A stretch of DNA of 64,000 nt from Bacteroidota bacterium (GTDB taxonomy: Bacteria > Bacteroidota > Bacteroidia > Cytophagales > Cyclobacteriaceae). The position numbers were made by a program, and so were the translations under genes. Positions 51,677 through 62,211 of this stretch are shown in pieces. Position 1 is the stretch's first letter, and every line of letters starts with the position of its first letter. The stretch is from NCBI GenBank assembly GCA_018267275.1, contig JAFDYV010000004.1, positions 186,001 through 250,000 on the forward strand. The letters are read 5' to 3'. The notes under the pieces are model-generated. The model made no database searches. It was not told the DNA's origin and saw nothing but the letters and a program-made list of their open reading frames with translations.

Positions 51677-52846
51677 TTAGGTTTGCTCAATGATGTCGTC
51701 ATCTATCAGGCGCAGTACGTCTTCCACTTCAATTTCTTCCATGCAATTTTTTTTCGGGAAAATACACTTCAATTGGAGGCATGGACTACAGGGAAACTTT
51801 TCCGCTTTTTTTACATACTTACCCTTTGAGTTTAACGGTCGCCACATGGTTTCATCACCCGGTCCAAATAACGCTACCACCGGTTTATCTAGGCAGGCAG
51901 CCAAGTTCACGGGACCACTATCCAAGCCGATGAATTGATGACAATTAGTAACCAATTGAACCAACTCCTCAAAGCTTGTTGTTTTGAAAAACACTTTGCT
52001 AGTTGGGGATACCCCGACAGCTATCTCTGCAATTATACTCTCTTCACTAGGTCCACCAATAACATGAATATGTTGATAAATTGACATCTTCTGCAGGTAG
52101 TCAATAAGTGCGATCCATTTTTCTGTTGACCAACGTCTGTACTCCCAACCTCCCCCAACGTGAATCAGTAAATTCAAAATATTGTTTTGGATTTTCAGTA
52201 GCCTATTTGGAATAAAAGAAGGAAACTTAACCGGGAACAACTCGGTTTCTTCATAATTAATTGCTCTCAACAGATCCAGATTCCACTCATATCGATGTCG
52301 ATAAGTACTTACATTCTTTTTGTGAGTCAAAAGGTGCCCAGCTAAATTGATATTGGAGTGGAGATAGTTCGTATAGCCAACACGAAGCTTACATCCTGCC
52401 AAGACGAGTAGAATTTGAGAACGTATATCTCCGCGTGTATCGATGCCTAAGTCAAATTGGAAATTTCGCAATTTCAAAGTTTGCCTGATAGACGCTATTA
52501 ATTTGGTGACTCGCATTTTTTTTCCACTTTGCACTGACCAGGGGAAGTCTGAGAAAAAAACCTTGTAGATTCTGCTATCAAACTCTAACACTTTACCGCT
52601 ACTGAATTTTGTAAGCACAAAAATCTTAGCGTTTGGGTGCCTTGTCAGCAATGGGTGAATGAGCGGTGTTAACGACAAAATGTCTCCCATTTGAAAAGGT
52701 TCAACCAACAGTATACTTTGAATCGGTTGTCGGGAAGTACTTCTTTGTTTTGATAAAAAAACGAGCAAAAGAATTGAAAGCTTCTCCAAGATCAAACTGA
52801 AGACGACTTTTTTCTTTGAATACTTGCGCACTTGTGTTGGCATCAT
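51677..52846 (-). CDS. Glycosyltransferase family 9 (heptosyltransferase-like)
   Basis: 389 residues from the ATG at 52846 that overlaps the previous stop as ATGA. QSILLVEPFQMGDILSLTPLIH near the N-terminus, LGIDTRGDIRSQILLVLAG, and FIGLDSGPVNLAACLDKPVVALFGPGDE are GT9 hallmarks; the closing Cys set CSPCLQLKC...C is also seen in the family. GT9 enzymes normally add heptose from ADP-heptose to LPS core. Here it is the last gene of the long minus-strand operon and may act on core or on the polymer's first sugars. Confidence 0.9.
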   Translation of the reverse strand: MMPTQVRKYSKKKVVFSLILEKLSILLLVFLSKQRSTSRQPIQSILLVEPFQMGDILSLTPLIHPLLTRHPNAKIFVLTKFSSGKVLEFDSRIYKVFFSDFPWSVQSGKKMRVTKLIASIRQTLKLRNFQFDLGIDTRGDIRSQILLVLAGCKLRVGYTNYLHSNINLAGHLLTHKKNVSTYRHRYEWNLDLLRAINYEETELFPVKFPSFIPNRLLKIQNNILNLLIHVGGGWEYRRWSTEKWIALIDYLQKMSIYQHIHVIGGPSEESIIAEIAVGVSPTSKVFFKTTSFEELVQLVTNCHQFIGLDSGPVNLAACLDKPVVALFGPGDETMWRPLNSKGKYVKKAEKFPCSPCLQLKCIFPKKNCMEEIEVEDVLRLIDDDIIEQT

Positions 52847-53598
52847 TTGGAACTGCGAACTAATTGCTTCATCAAAAGCCAAACAAAAAGTGTGTTCGTA
52901 ACCGCATAGCGTTTAAATAGTCGTTTGGGTTCTTGTGCCAATCGAAAGACCCATTCCAAACCAACATTGCGCATCCAAACCGGTGCTCTTTTAGCGCTAC
53001 CTGCATACAAACCAAACGCCCCGCCCACGCCCAGCACCACCGCATTGATTTGATCCGAGTGTTGTGCCATCCAGGTTTCTTGCTTGGGGCAACCCAGTCC
53101 AACCAACAGAATGTGTGCTCCTGAATCGTTGATCTGCTGAATGTATTGTTGATTTTCGTGTTCGCTAAGCGCACGAAACGGTGGAGAGATTTTTCCCACC
53201 AATCGCAAATTCGGATACTTCGTTTTAATCAAGGTCTCCAGTCTCAACAAAATTTCATCGGTGGAGCCGAACAAGAAAACAGATAATCTTTCGCGATCGC
53301 AGGATTCTAACACATCCGCCATAAAGTCCATTCCAGCTATCCGTTCTTGCCTAATACCATAAAGCCACTTCAACGCAAAAACCAACGGCATACCATCGGT
53401 AAATGCAAAAGTAGCGTTGTTCACCATCTGTTGAAAAGCTACGGAGCGGTGCGCCTCAATGGCCATATGCACATTTGAAAAACATGCGTAACTCGGTTGG
53501 TGCCGCTTGCCCAAAGTGATTACATGCTGCAACGCGTTCGCATAGTCAACTATGCTCACATCAATAGAAACCACTCGCTTGCGGATAATCTCCATCAT
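52843..53598 (-). CDS. WecG/TagA/CpsF-family glycosyltransferase (GT26)
   Basis: 251 residues from the ATG at 53598 (MMEIIRKRVVSIDVSIVDY), whose ATGA overlaps the stop of the ligase-like gene; the open frame reaches 53787 but the family begins here. Typical GT26 motifs: ACFSNVHMAIEAH, FTDGMPLVFALKWLYG, MDFMADVL, VFLFGSTDE, HILLVGLGCPKQE and RAPVWMRNVGLEWVFRLAQEPKRLFKRY. These enzymes add the second sugar (often ManNAc or ManNAcA) to the lipid-linked first sugar. It is peripheral membrane, cytoplasmic. Confidence 0.95.
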   Translation of the reverse strand: MMEIIRKRVVSIDVSIVDYANALQHVITLGKRHQPSYACFSNVHMAIEAHRSVAFQQMVNNATFAFTDGMPLVFALKWLYGIRQERIAGMDFMADVLESCDRERLSVFLFGSTDEILLRLETLIKTKYPNLRLVGKISPPFRALSEHENQQYIQQINDSGAHILLVGLGCPKQETWMAQHSDQINAVVLGVGGAFGLYAGSAKRAPVWMRNVGLEWVFRLAQEPKRLFKRYAVTNTLFVWLLMKQLVRSSK

Positions 53599-54860
53599 GT
53601 TTTTGAAGTTACAGGGGAACGAAATCCCCAAGCTGCCATCACAGTTAAGAATGAAAAAGCAAGTACGCCCTTGTTCGTCTCGAGCATTGACTCTGTCAAC
53701 ATAGAAAAAAGCAACACCCCCATCAAACTCAACAGCATCCAATTTTGCCAGTGACCGCGCATCAGCCAAACCATCGCCCAAAGCCAAACCACCAACCCAA
53801 TGAGTCCAAAGTTGACGGCTACCTGCAAGTACTGATTGTGAGCATTGAACCGGTTGTATTTACCCGCTAACACAAAATTACGGTTGAGGTAAGCTTTTTG
53901 AAGAGCATCCTGGCCATCACCCGTGCCCACACCCAACAATGGGTTCTCTTTGACAACATCCATCGCACATACCCAAATAGCTCTGCGCAAAGCCACTCCA
54001 TTCAAAGGTTTTCCAGTTTCCGGATTATCATTCAATGGATTTTCTTTGCTCTGCTCCGACAGCGCTTCAATTATTCTTCCTTTAAGTACCGGAAAAGTAC
54101 TGACCGCAATCGCCAGGCAAGTAAACATAATAACTAGTGCCACGTAAATCCTCCTGCTTTTTGCGCGCACGGTATAAACTGCCATGAGCACCACCAACGC
54201 AATCCACAGCTGCTTCACCCCTAACAGTAACACCATCACGGCCAGAAACAGAATTGTCAGCATCGAACTGAGGGTAGAAAAGAAATCTGGTAGCACACAT
54301 TTGGTAAAAACATGCTCTGCCAGTATCACAATAGAACCCAAACATAATACAGCCAACACATAAGGGTACAAGTCAATCACTGTGGACTCTACCAACTCCC
54401 GTGAGAAAAAAAATGTGCTGGATCCGGTTGCTGCATAACGCGAGAAAGCGACAGCCAAACAAACTACACAGGCCAACAACACTCCAAAAATTAAACTCGC
54501 AAAAATCCCCTTCGACTCCTTTAGCCAATCCACCGGAACAGTAAAGTAAACCAAAGGGATCAGAAGCAATAAAACCTTTTGTTGGATGCGAAAAAAGGCC
54601 TCTGAGAAATTGGATGTGAGTAAAAGTCCGAATAACGCCAACAAAAAAACACATGACCATTTCAGTACCTCTGCGATTATTTGCCTGGAAAAAATTTTCG
54701 GCAGCGCAGCTAACCAAACGAGTGCAAGTAAAATGGAAAGGGTTGAATTGATGCCCACCGGGAATGGTATGGAAAAGGCAATGGCAAAAGACAACCAACG
54801 AAAAAGTTGTTGTTGCCACCAAGTAGTTAAGTTTATAAATACAAAAGACTGCTGTTGCAT
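53595..54860 (-). CDS. O-antigen ligase/polymerase-like membrane protein (copy 3)
   Basis: 421 residues from the ATG at 54860 (a TTG lies one codon upstream). About ten helices; the periplasmic loop holds GVALRRAIWVCAMDVVKENPLLGVGTGDGQDAL, and RFNAHNQYLQVAVNFGLIGLVVWLWAMVW follows, the Wzy/WaaL pattern. It is close in layout to copy 1 (GVGTGD, AHNQYVQ), more so than copy 2. It sits between flippase and GT26 in the long operon, the usual place for the polymerase Wzy. Confidence 0.85.
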   Translation of the reverse strand: MQQQSFVFINLTTWWQQQLFRWLSFAIAFSIPFPVGINSTLSILLALVWLAALPKIFSRQIIAEVLKWSCVFLLALFGLLLTSNFSEAFFRIQQKVLLLLIPLVYFTVPVDWLKESKGIFASLIFGVLLACVVCLAVAFSRYAATGSSTFFFSRELVESTVIDLYPYVLAVLCLGSIVILAEHVFTKCVLPDFFSTLSSMLTILFLAVMVLLLGVKQLWIALVVLMAVYTVRAKSRRIYVALVIMFTCLAIAVSTFPVLKGRIIEALSEQSKENPLNDNPETGKPLNGVALRRAIWVCAMDVVKENPLLGVGTGDGQDALQKAYLNRNFVLAGKYNRFNAHNQYLQVAVNFGLIGLVVWLWAMVWLMRGHWQNWMLLSLMGVLLFSMLTESMLETNKGVLAFSFLTVMAAWGFRSPVTSKT

Positions 54861-56182
54861 CAATCTCTCACTGGGTTAGGTAACACAAGGTTCTTGCGAT
54901 TAAAAATAAACAAGACGGCCGCCAATACCATAAACGATGCCAAATAGACAGTCAAAACGTCTCCCCACAAAAGTTGCAACGAAATTGGCAATAACAAACT
55001 CAAAGATACGACAATCAAAAAAAGCATGCGCTGCTTAATCTGTTCGCGCGAAAAAAAATTGGTGGCCAGGGTAATCGAGAAAAACAACTCGCCAATTAAC
55101 AAGGCAGCCACCACCACTTCAGGCTCTTTGATAATCTGAAATAGAATGAGAAACGTGGTGGCGCTTATTGCAACGGCAATAACGGCCAATTTCATCAATG
55201 TCACATCTTTCCTTTCTAAAAGCACCCGCGTATAGCTGCTACAAAAAATGCTGAAGACGATAGCGGCCGACCCCAAACCGGCAAATAGTAGCTGGTGATC
55301 TAAAAATTGATATCCAAAAACCAAAGGAATGATTGTGCGAGGAAAAATGGCAAGTGTTCCGAAAAACATAACAGCCAACATCATGGCAATCTTATCAATA
55401 CGAATACAAACAGCCTCTTCATTCATTCGATTCACAAAACCTTGCTGGATTACTCTTATACCGCCTTTGAAAATCAAATAAAATTTAAGCGCCACAAATG
55501 AAACAACAAATTGATCAGGCGTGAAAAAAGGTTGAGCTAGCATTAATATCCCTAGCCCAAAAAAGTAAAACGCAATGTTGATAATCCCAATGGGCACCGT
55601 CTTAAGGTACAACTGCAGCGATTTCAAGCTTATTCGGTATTGAAATGGTACTCCGAGCCAAAAGTAAATCAGCCCATTAGACACCAAATAAACCAATGCA
55701 GTTGCTAGGGCATACACAAGAAACACGTGGCCAGAGAAGTAAACTGCGGCAATAAGGGAGACGCCCAACGGAAAAACGACCCGTAAAAAAGCTGTAAAGG
55801 CACCCAGCGTAGCTAAGCCGCGTGCGTAAAGCGCATAATCTGCGCTCGCGGCCAATAAGGGCGCCATTGCAAAGTAGAAGTAATATTCTTTGAGAACTCC
55901 GACTAGCGTCAGAGATAGTAACAATACCGCCATCGTCTCACGGGCCGTTTGTGCCTCCACCAAATCTTTTCGCCAATCTGAAGAAAATGAAATATTTCGA
56001 ATTGCTTCCGTCTGCATCCCAAACCCAATTAATCCTATCAAGAATTGTATCAGCGAGTCAAGCTCGGCAATCTTTGCCACTTGATTGACTTCGGCTTGAG
56101 CTGCTAAGTATTTGAGTGCTAAAACTGAAAAACCATATGCAGCACCTGTTAGTGCAAATAAAATGGCAATTCGTTTAATCAC
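54860..56182 (-). CDS. Polysaccharide flippase (Wzx-like)
   Basis: 440 residues with about twelve helices and no large soluble domain, as in MATE/Wzx exporters: MIKRIAILFALTGAAYGFSV at the start, RNISFSSDWRKDL, LRVVFPLGVSLIAAVYF, and a helix-rich end (FSITLATNFFSREQIKQR). It would move undecaprenyl-linked repeat units across the inner membrane. Its stop overlaps the next start in TGATG. The family diverges strongly, so the call rests on topology and context. Confidence 0.8.
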   Translation of the reverse strand: MIKRIAILFALTGAAYGFSVLALKYLAAQAEVNQVAKIAELDSLIQFLIGLIGFGMQTEAIRNISFSSDWRKDLVEAQTARETMAVLLLSLTLVGVLKEYYFYFAMAPLLAASADYALYARGLATLGAFTAFLRVVFPLGVSLIAAVYFSGHVFLVYALATALVYLVSNGLIYFWLGVPFQYRISLKSLQLYLKTVPIGIINIAFYFFGLGILMLAQPFFTPDQFVVSFVALKFYLIFKGGIRVIQQGFVNRMNEEAVCIRIDKIAMMLAVMFFGTLAIFPRTIIPLVFGYQFLDHQLLFAGLGSAAIVFSIFCSSYTRVLLERKDVTLMKLAVIAVAISATTFLILFQIIKEPEVVVAALLIGELFFSITLATNFFSREQIKQRMLFLIVVSLSLLLPISLQLLWGDVLTVYLASFMVLAAVLFIFNRKNLVLPNPVRD

Positions 56183-56185
56183 AGG

Positions 56186-57127
56186 CTACACTTTTGTGTA
56201 TTCGTAAGCTTTAATTAAATCATACACTTGCGCCAATCCTGTTTGTAACGAAATTTTTGGCATCCAACCTAATCTTTTCAGCTTTGAAGAATCCATTAAT
56301 TTACGCGGAGTGCCATCGGGTTTTGTGGCATCGAAAACGATTTTTACGGGCACCCCAACAGTTTCTTGAACCATTTGCGCAAGTTCTTTTATGCTTATTT
56401 CTTCCCCAGTTCCTATGTTAATGAACTCTTGCTCCGAATAGTTTTTCATAACAAACAAAGACGCGTCAGCCAAGTCATCGACATGCATGAACTCGCGCAG
56501 TGGCGTACCGGTTCCCCAAACTTCCACCAATGGCGCGCTGTTTTTCTTGGCTTCGTGAAACTTACGGATGAGGGCAGGAATAACATGCGAGTTATTCAAA
56601 TCATAATTATCGTTAGGGCCGTATAAGTTCGTAGGCATCGCACTGATGAAATCACATCCATACTGCCTGCGATAATTTTCGCAGAGTTTTATCCCAGCAA
56701 TTTTTGCAATTGCATAGGGCTCGTTGGTTTCTTCTAAGTAGCCTGAAAGCAAGTGCTTTTCTTGCAAGGGCTGAGGAGCCATCTTTGGATAAATGCAGGA
56801 GGAACCCAAAAATAGAAGCTTCTTTACTTTATGAACAAAGGCTTGATGAATTACATTGCTCTCAATCATCAGGTTTTCGTACAAGAAGTCAGCACGGTAA
56901 ACATTGTTAGCCATGATGCCGCCTACTTTGGCGGCTGCCAAAAAAACGTAGTCAGGTCTTTCGACAGAAAAAAAAGCTTCGACTTGAGCTTGATTTCTCA
57001 AGTCTAGTTCGGATGAAGTGCGATAGACTAAATTTTGATAACCCTCCGCTTGAAGCTTTCTCAGAATCGCAGAACCTACCATTCCTCGATGTCCAGCAAC
57101 GTATATTTTTGCGTGCTTCTCCATCAT
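56186..57127 (-). CDS. fcl: GDP-L-fucose synthase
   Basis: 313 residues. NADP-binding [34 protein letters not shown], the SSCIYPK loop and the catalytic pair in [21 protein letters not shown]. It epimerises and reduces GDP-4-keto-6-deoxymannose to GDP-L-fucose. It follows gmd directly (ATGA overlap at 57124-57127), so the two enzymes of the route are coupled. Confidence 0.97.
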   Translation of the reverse strand: MMEKHAKIYVAGHRGMVGSAILRKLQAEGYQNLVYRTSSELDLRNQAQVEAFFSVERPDYVFLAAAKVGGIMANNVYRADFLYENLMIESNVIHQAFVHKVKKLLFLGSSCIYPKMAPQPLQEKHLLSGYLEETNEPYAIAKIAGIKLCENYRRQYGCDFISAMPTNLYGPNDNYDLNNSHVIPALIRKFHEAKKNSAPLVEVWGTGTPLREFMHVDDLADASLFVMKNYSEQEFINIGTGEEISIKELAQMVQETVGVPVKIVFDATKPDGTPRKLMDSSKLKRLGWMPKISLQTGLAQVYDLIKAYEYTKV

Positions 57128-58236
57128 TCGTGGTATTGAAATATTTTATGGCCGCCTTCGCGTAAATAATTGTCACGTTTAAACAATTCCAAGTCGCTTT
57201 TCACCATGTCTTCGATCAATGCATCTAAGTTATACTTGAGCTCCCATTTCAATTCTTTTTTGGCTTTACTGGCATCACCTATCAACAGCTCAACCTCGGT
57301 AGGCCTAAAGTATTTCGGGTCAATTTTCACTACTGTGTCTCCTACTTTTACCCGCGCCTCTGTGTTCAATACTTTAGTAACCACCGCTACTTCGTTAACT
57401 TCTTTGCCCCTAAACTCAATTTCTACGCCAAGTTGTTTAAACACCTTCAGAATAAATTCGCGCACAGTTGTTGTCACCCCTGTAGCAATTACAAAATCAT
57501 CTGCTTTGTGATGCTGCATCATCAGCCACATGGCATTCACATAGTCTTTTGCATGCCCCCAATCACGCTTTGCATCTATATTGCCCATATGCACAGTTTT
57601 CTGCAAACCCAAGAAAATACGGCAGGCAGCGCGAGTTACTTTGCGTGTTACAAATGTTTCGCCTCGGAGCGGTGATTCGTGGTTGAATAAAATTCCATTG
57701 CTAGCAAAAATTCCATATGCTTCACGGTAGTTAACTGTAATCCAATAGCTGTATAATTTCGCCACTGCATAGGGCGAGCGGGGGTAAAACGGTGTAGTTT
57801 CGCTTTGCGGAACCGCCTGTACCAAACCATAGAGTTCGGATGTAGAAGCTTGATAAAATTTAGTTTTGTGTTGAAGACCCAAAATCCTAATTGCTTCCAA
57901 AATTCTCAGCGCCCCAATACCGTCAGCATTGGCTGTATACTCCGGCATATCGAAACTGACTTTTACGTGCGACATCGCACCTAAGTTGTAAATCTCATCA
58001 GGCTGCACTTCCTGAACAATTCGCAACATATTTACAGAGTCTGTCAAATCACCGTAGTGAAGTCGCAGGTGTACGTTTTCTTCATGTAAATCTTGGTATA
58101 AGTGATCAATCCGATCTGTATTAAACAAAGAACTTCTTCTTTTAATACCGTGTACTTCATAGCCTTTCGACAGCAGTAGCTCTGCGAGATATGCCCCATC
58201 TTGACCGGTTATGCCTGTAATTAATGCTTTCTTCAC
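57124..58236 (-). CDS. gmd: GDP-mannose 4,6-dehydratase
   Basis: 370 residues. [20 protein letters not shown] and VHGIKRRSS at the cofactor site, [18 protein letters not shown], the catalytic [16 protein letters not shown], and [19 protein letters not shown]. First step from GDP-mannose to GDP-L-fucose. Lies 7 bases downstream of rfbB. Its GDP-mannose supply (manB/manC) is not in the window. Confidence 0.98.
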   Translation of the reverse strand: MKKALITGITGQDGAYLAELLLSKGYEVHGIKRRSSLFNTDRIDHLYQDLHEENVHLRLHYGDLTDSVNMLRIVQEVQPDEIYNLGAMSHVKVSFDMPEYTANADGIGALRILEAIRILGLQHKTKFYQASTSELYGLVQAVPQSETTPFYPRSPYAVAKLYSYWITVNYREAYGIFASNGILFNHESPLRGETFVTRKVTRAACRIFLGLQKTVHMGNIDAKRDWGHAKDYVNAMWLMMQHHKADDFVIATGVTTTVREFILKVFKQLGVEIEFRGKEVNEVAVVTKVLNTEARVKVGDTVVKIDPKYFRPTEVELLIGDASKAKKELKWELKYNLDALIEDMVKSDLELFKRDNYLREGGHKIFQYHE

Positions 58237-58243
58237 TTTGATA

Positions 58244-59257
58244 TTATTTTTGATTATTCAGATACCAATTAACAGTCTTGAGAATCCCTGTGTCAAAGAC
58301 TTCTTCCGCTCTCCAGCCGAGTTCATTTTCAATTTTAGAAGCATCAATCGCATACCTTTTGTCGTGACCTGCTCTATCTTTCACATAGGTGATCAACTGC
58401 TTGTATGATTCTCCTTTGGTGCGCGGCTTTGCTTCATCCAACAAACTACAGATTTTATCTACAATTTGATTGTTGTTGCGCTCGTTGCGGCCGCCAATGT
58501 TATAGGTTTCACCGGCTCTCCCTTTTTTGAAGGCCAATTCTATTCCTTTGCAATGATCCAATACGTAAAGCCAATCTCGCACATTCTTTCCATCTCCGTA
58601 AATCGGAATCGGCTGTTCGCTTAATGCTTTTCTAATAATAGTTGGGATCAACTTCTCCTTGTGTTGCTTGGGTCCATAGTTGTTTGAGCAGTTAGTGGTT
58701 ACAACATTCAATCCATACGTGTGGAAATAACTGCGAACCATAAAATCGCTGCTTGCTTTTGATGCCGAATAGGGACTGTTGGGGGCGTAAGCCGTTGTTT
58801 CAGAAAAAAGACCTTCAGATCCCAACGAACCATACACCTCATCAGTAGAAACATGCAAGAAGCGGTTATTTTCTTTCCCCGCCTTCACTTTGAAGGGTTC
58901 GTTCATCCAATTTTTTCTTGCAACGTCTAACAGCGTAAAAGTGCCAAAAACATTTGTGCGGATGAAGGCCTCGGGGCCTTCAATTGAATTATCGACATGA
59001 GACTCGGCCGCAAAATGGATGACACCATCGAATTGGTATTTGTCAAATAATTGCTGGACAAATTCCCTGTCGCAAATGTCTCCTTTTTCGAAAACGTAAT
59101 TTGGGTGGTTACTCACTTCGCGCAGGTTCTCTACATCACCAGCGTAAGTGAGCGCATCCAGGTTGACCACGCGAGTCGCCCCATTCGTCTGTAAAAAATG
59201 AACAATGAAATTTGATCCAATAAAACCGGCACCGCCTGTCACCAATAAATTTTTCAT
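58244..59257 (-). CDS. rfbB: dTDP-glucose 4,6-dehydratase
   Basis: 337 residues. [17 protein letters not shown] cofactor motif, [30 protein letters not shown], catalytic [10 protein letters not shown], and [14 protein letters not shown]. It makes dTDP-4-keto-6-deoxyglucose from dTDP-glucose. Starts 3 bases after rfbC. Confidence 0.98.
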   Translation of the reverse strand: MKNLLVTGGAGFIGSNFIVHFLQTNGATRVVNLDALTYAGDVENLREVSNHPNYVFEKGDICDREFVQQLFDKYQFDGVIHFAAESHVDNSIEGPEAFIRTNVFGTFTLLDVARKNWMNEPFKVKAGKENNRFLHVSTDEVYGSLGSEGLFSETTAYAPNSPYSASKASSDFMVRSYFHTYGLNVVTTNCSNNYGPKQHKEKLIPTIIRKALSEQPIPIYGDGKNVRDWLYVLDHCKGIELAFKKGRAGETYNIGGRNERNNNQIVDKICSLLDEAKPRTKGESYKQLITYVKDRAGHDKRYAIDASKIENELGWRAEEVFDTGILKTVNWYLNNQK

Positions 59258-59260
59258 GTA

Positions 59261-59809
59261 CTAAAAGTTAAAAACTGCGTTTGAGAGATTCGGATGGTTT
59301 TGGTCACGCTGAGAAAGTACTAAATCATTCTCGTTCATCTGCCAATCAATTTTCAATGAAGGATCGTTGTACATGATGCCACCTTCTACCTCGGGATGAT
59401 AAAACTCATCACACTTATAAAGTATTTCCGCTTCTTCGCTGAGGACCAAAAACCCGTGCGCAAAACCCTTGGGAACCAATAATTGTTTTTTGTTATCACT
59501 CGATAATTCAATCGAATAGGACTTCCCGAAAGTCGATTTGTTCCTGCGCAAATCAACTACCACGTCCAAAATTACACCTGAAAGAGCTCGAACCAACTTG
59601 GTTTGAGGATAAGGAGCATTTTGGTAATGCAACCCCCGCAATACTCCTTTTTTTGATTTCGATTGATTGTCTTGAACAAAGCGGATGTCGATACCATGTT
59701 TCTGAAATTCATCGTATCGATAGGATTCCATGAAGTAACCACGCGCATCGCCAATCACTTTAGGTTCAATTACCACCAAGTCATCGAAACCAGTCTCGAC
59801 TATCTTCAT
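59261..59809 (-). CDS. rfbC: dTDP-4-dehydrorhamnose 3,5-epimerase
   Basis: 182 residues of cupin fold. [46 protein letters not shown], catalytic His in [10 protein letters not shown]. Together with RfbA and RfbB it yields dTDP-4-keto-L-rhamnose; no RfbD reductase is present here. ATGA overlap with rfbA. Confidence 0.97.
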   Translation of the reverse strand: MKIVETGFDDLVVIEPKVIGDARGYFMESYRYDEFQKHGIDIRFVQDNQSKSKKGVLRGLHYQNAPYPQTKLVRALSGVILDVVVDLRRNKSTFGKSYSIELSSDNKKQLLVPKGFAHGFLVLSEEAEILYKCDEFYHPEVEGGIMYNDPSLKIDWQMNENDLVLSQRDQNHPNLSNAVFNF

Positions 59810-60690
59810 GCAGATTTAATGGCTTTTTCGTTCGCAACTTTGATCAAATACTGCCCGTACTGATTCTTCGCCAAAGGCTCGGCCAACTTCAACAACTGCT
59901 CTCTATTGATGTATCCCTTTCTAAACGCAATTTCCTCCAAACAAGCTATCTTCAAACCTTGTCGTTCTTCAATAGATTCTACGAAAGTAGAAGCTCGGAT
60001 TAGTGACTCATGCGTTCCCGTGTCCAGCCATGCCATGCCCCGACCAAGCAACTTCACTTGTAATGTGCCCTCTTGTAAATACAACTTATTTAGGTCAGTA
60101 ATCTCAAGCTCACCGCGGGCAGAAGGCTTGATGGATTTCGCTTTTGCCACCACCGTGTTGTCATAAAAGTAAAGGCCTGTTACTGCATAATTCGATTTGG
60201 GTTCTTTCGGTTTTTCTTCAATTGACAATACTTTGCCATTCTCGTCAAACTCAGCCACCCCATAACGATGGGGGTCGTTTACATAATATCCAAAAACGAT
60301 TGAGCCGTTCTTCAACTGGTTTGCCTGCTCTAACTGCGCAGAGAAATTGTACCCGTAAAAAATATTATCGCCCAATACCAAACAAGCCGAGTCATTTCCT
60401 AAAAACGATTCACCGATTAAGAAAGCTTGGGCAAGGCCATCTGGCGAGGGTTGAACGCGGTACTCTAAACGAATGCCTAATGCTGAGCCATCGCCCAAAA
60501 GACTTTGAAACAATGGTAAATCTTGAGGGGTTGAGATAATCAGGATTTCCTTGATGTTGGCCAACATCAACACCGACAGCGGGTAGTAAATCATCGGCTT
60601 GTCGTAAATGGGAAGCATTTGCTTCGACACGGCCTTCGTTAACGGATAAAGGCGCGTGCCAGAACCACCTGCCAATACGATACCCTTCAT
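59806..60690 (-). CDS. rfbA: Glucose-1-phosphate thymidylyltransferase
   Basis: 294 residues. [20 protein letters not shown] nucleotide-binding motif, [26 protein letters not shown], and the sugar-binding region [23 protein letters not shown]. It forms dTDP-glucose, feeding RfbB. Starts 36 bases after wbpB. Confidence 0.98.
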   Translation of the reverse strand: MKGIVLAGGSGTRLYPLTKAVSKQMLPIYDKPMIYYPLSVLMLANIKEILIISTPQDLPLFQSLLGDGSALGIRLEYRVQPSPDGLAQAFLIGESFLGNDSACLVLGDNIFYGYNFSAQLEQANQLKNGSIVFGYYVNDPHRYGVAEFDENGKVLSIEEKPKEPKSNYAVTGLYFYDNTVVAKAKSIKPSARGELEITDLNKLYLQEGTLQVKLLGRGMAWLDTGTHESLIRASTFVESIEERQGLKIACLEEIAFRKGYINREQLLKLAEPLAKNQYGQYLIKVANEKAIKSA

Positions 60691-60726
60691 AGAAAATTGA
60701 ATTTTAAGGTGCGAATTTACAAAAAG

Positions 60727-61626
60727 TTACTCGCCCTGCTGCCTCAATTTATAAGCCAACTCAATCGAAGGTTTTGCTTCAGCCAATCCAAACCCTCGGC
60801 CTGCCAAGATTTCTTTATAACTGTTTGTATGCAACTCGGTAAACCCATCGCTGAATTCTATTTCTTCCCCATTCATCTTTAGCGATCTATAAGTTCTTTT
60901 GCCTTTGGCTTTCACTTCCCCAGGTAAATGGTTTTCGTTAATGCTGAGGCTCCAATTTACCCGAGCCTTTTCGAGTTGTAGAAATCCCTTGGCATGATCG
61001 GCTTCGTATACGGATACGCTGCTATTCTTGACTGCACCAAATACCCATAACAGCATGTCAAAAAAATGAATACCAATATTGGTTGCAATGCCACCCGATT
61101 TTGCTTCTTCTCCTTTCCAGCTATGGAAGTACCATTTGCCCCTTGACGTGATATAGTTTAAATCAACATCAAAAACGGTGGAAGTTGGCGATGCCTCAAT
61201 TTTCTTCTTGAGCGCCTGGATATTTGGGTGCAACCGCAACTGCAAAATAGTGTAAACTCTCTTGCCCGTTTCTTTTTCAATTTCTGCAAGGGCATCCACA
61301 TTCCACGGATTCAAAACCAAAGGCTTTTCGCAAATAGCATCCGCATGGTTGCGCAGCGCAAAGCGAATGTGTGAATCGTGCAGGTAATTGGGTGAGCAAA
61401 TGCTCACGAAATCAATTTTTTGTCCTTGTCGTTTTAGTTTATCAATGTGCCGGTCAAAGCGCTCAAATTCAGTGAAAAAATCGGCATGCGGAAAATAAGA
61501 ATCCATTATGCCTACGCTATCGAAACGATCTAAGGCGGCCAGCAAATTGTTGCCCGTATCCTTAATTGCTTGTAAGTGCCGTGGTGCGATGTAGCCTGCT
61601 GCACCAATCAATGCGAAGTTTGCCAT
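60727..61626 (-). CDS. wbpB: Gfo/Idh/MocA oxidoreductase, WbpB/WlbA-like
   Basis: 299 residues. NAD-binding FALIGAAGYIAPRHLQAIKD, then FVSICSPNYLHDSHIRFALRNHADAICEKPLVL with the EKP motif of the family. Following it are the WbpD-type acetyltransferase and WbpE-type aminotransferase genes, so the expected reaction is C3 oxidation of UDP-N-acetylglucosaminuronic acid as a step to a 2,3-diacetamido-uronic acid. Residues VWGSGI-like metal elements are not needed. Function assigned from family and cluster. Confidence 0.85.
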   Translation of the reverse strand: MANFALIGAAGYIAPRHLQAIKDTGNNLLAALDRFDSVGIMDSYFPHADFFTEFERFDRHIDKLKRQGQKIDFVSICSPNYLHDSHIRFALRNHADAICEKPLVLNPWNVDALAEIEKETGKRVYTILQLRLHPNIQALKKKIEASPTSTVFDVDLNYITSRGKWYFHSWKGEEAKSGGIATNIGIHFFDMLLWVFGAVKNSSVSVYEADHAKGFLQLEKARVNWSLSINENHLPGEVKAKGKRTYRSLKMNGEEIEFSDGFTELHTNSYKEILAGRGFGLAEAKPSIELAYKLRQQGE

Positions 61627-61629
61627 CGC

Positions 61630-62211
61630 TTATTGTTGTTTAGATACTTTTCCGTCTTTTAAAAAATATTTCTCACCGCTTTCCGGACAGGTCGCCATAC
61701 CCGATGAGTCAAATTTCAATCTGTGTCCATATTCACTCATCCATCCAGTTTGCCGAGCGGGGTTCCCCATTACTAAGGCATAATCGGGCACATTTTTGGT
61801 AACTACCGCACCCGCCCCAATAAAGGCATACTGCCCAATGTCATTCCCGCAAACTATGGTTGCGTTTGCTCCAATAGACGCCCCTTTCTTAACTACGGTT
61901 TTTGAATATTGGTTCTTGCGGTTAATGGCGCTTCGCGGGTTAGTTACATTGGTAAAAACCATTGACGGCCCCAAAAAAACATCGTCTTCGCAGATCACTC
62001 CAGTATAAATCGAAACATTGTTCTGCACTTTAACATTTCTGCCTAATACCACTTCTGGCGATATCACAACATTTTGCCCGATGTTGCAATTTTCACCAAT
62101 TCTACAGCCCGGCATTATATGAGAAAAATGCCAAATCTTAGAGCCGGCACCTATCTCACATCCCTCATCGATTACCGCAGTAGCGTGTGAAAAATACTTT
62201 TGATCAGGCAT
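61630..62211 (-). CDS. wbpD: Hexapeptide-repeat N-acetyltransferase, WbpD/WlbB-like
   Basis: 193 residues of left-handed beta helix: repeated [54 protein letters not shown]. The opening [27 protein letters not shown] is typical of WbpD/WlbB, which acetylates the new 3-amino group using acetyl-CoA. It overlaps wbpE by 8 bases and ends 3 bases before wbpB begins. Confidence 0.9.
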   Translation of the reverse strand: MPDQKYFSHATAVIDEGCEIGAGSKIWHFSHIMPGCRIGENCNIGQNVVISPEVVLGRNVKVQNNVSIYTGVICEDDVFLGPSMVFTNVTNPRSAINRKNQYSKTVVKKGASIGANATIVCGNDIGQYAFIGAGAVVTKNVPDYALVMGNPARQTGWMSEYGHRLKFDSSGMATCPESGEKYFLKDGKVSKQQ

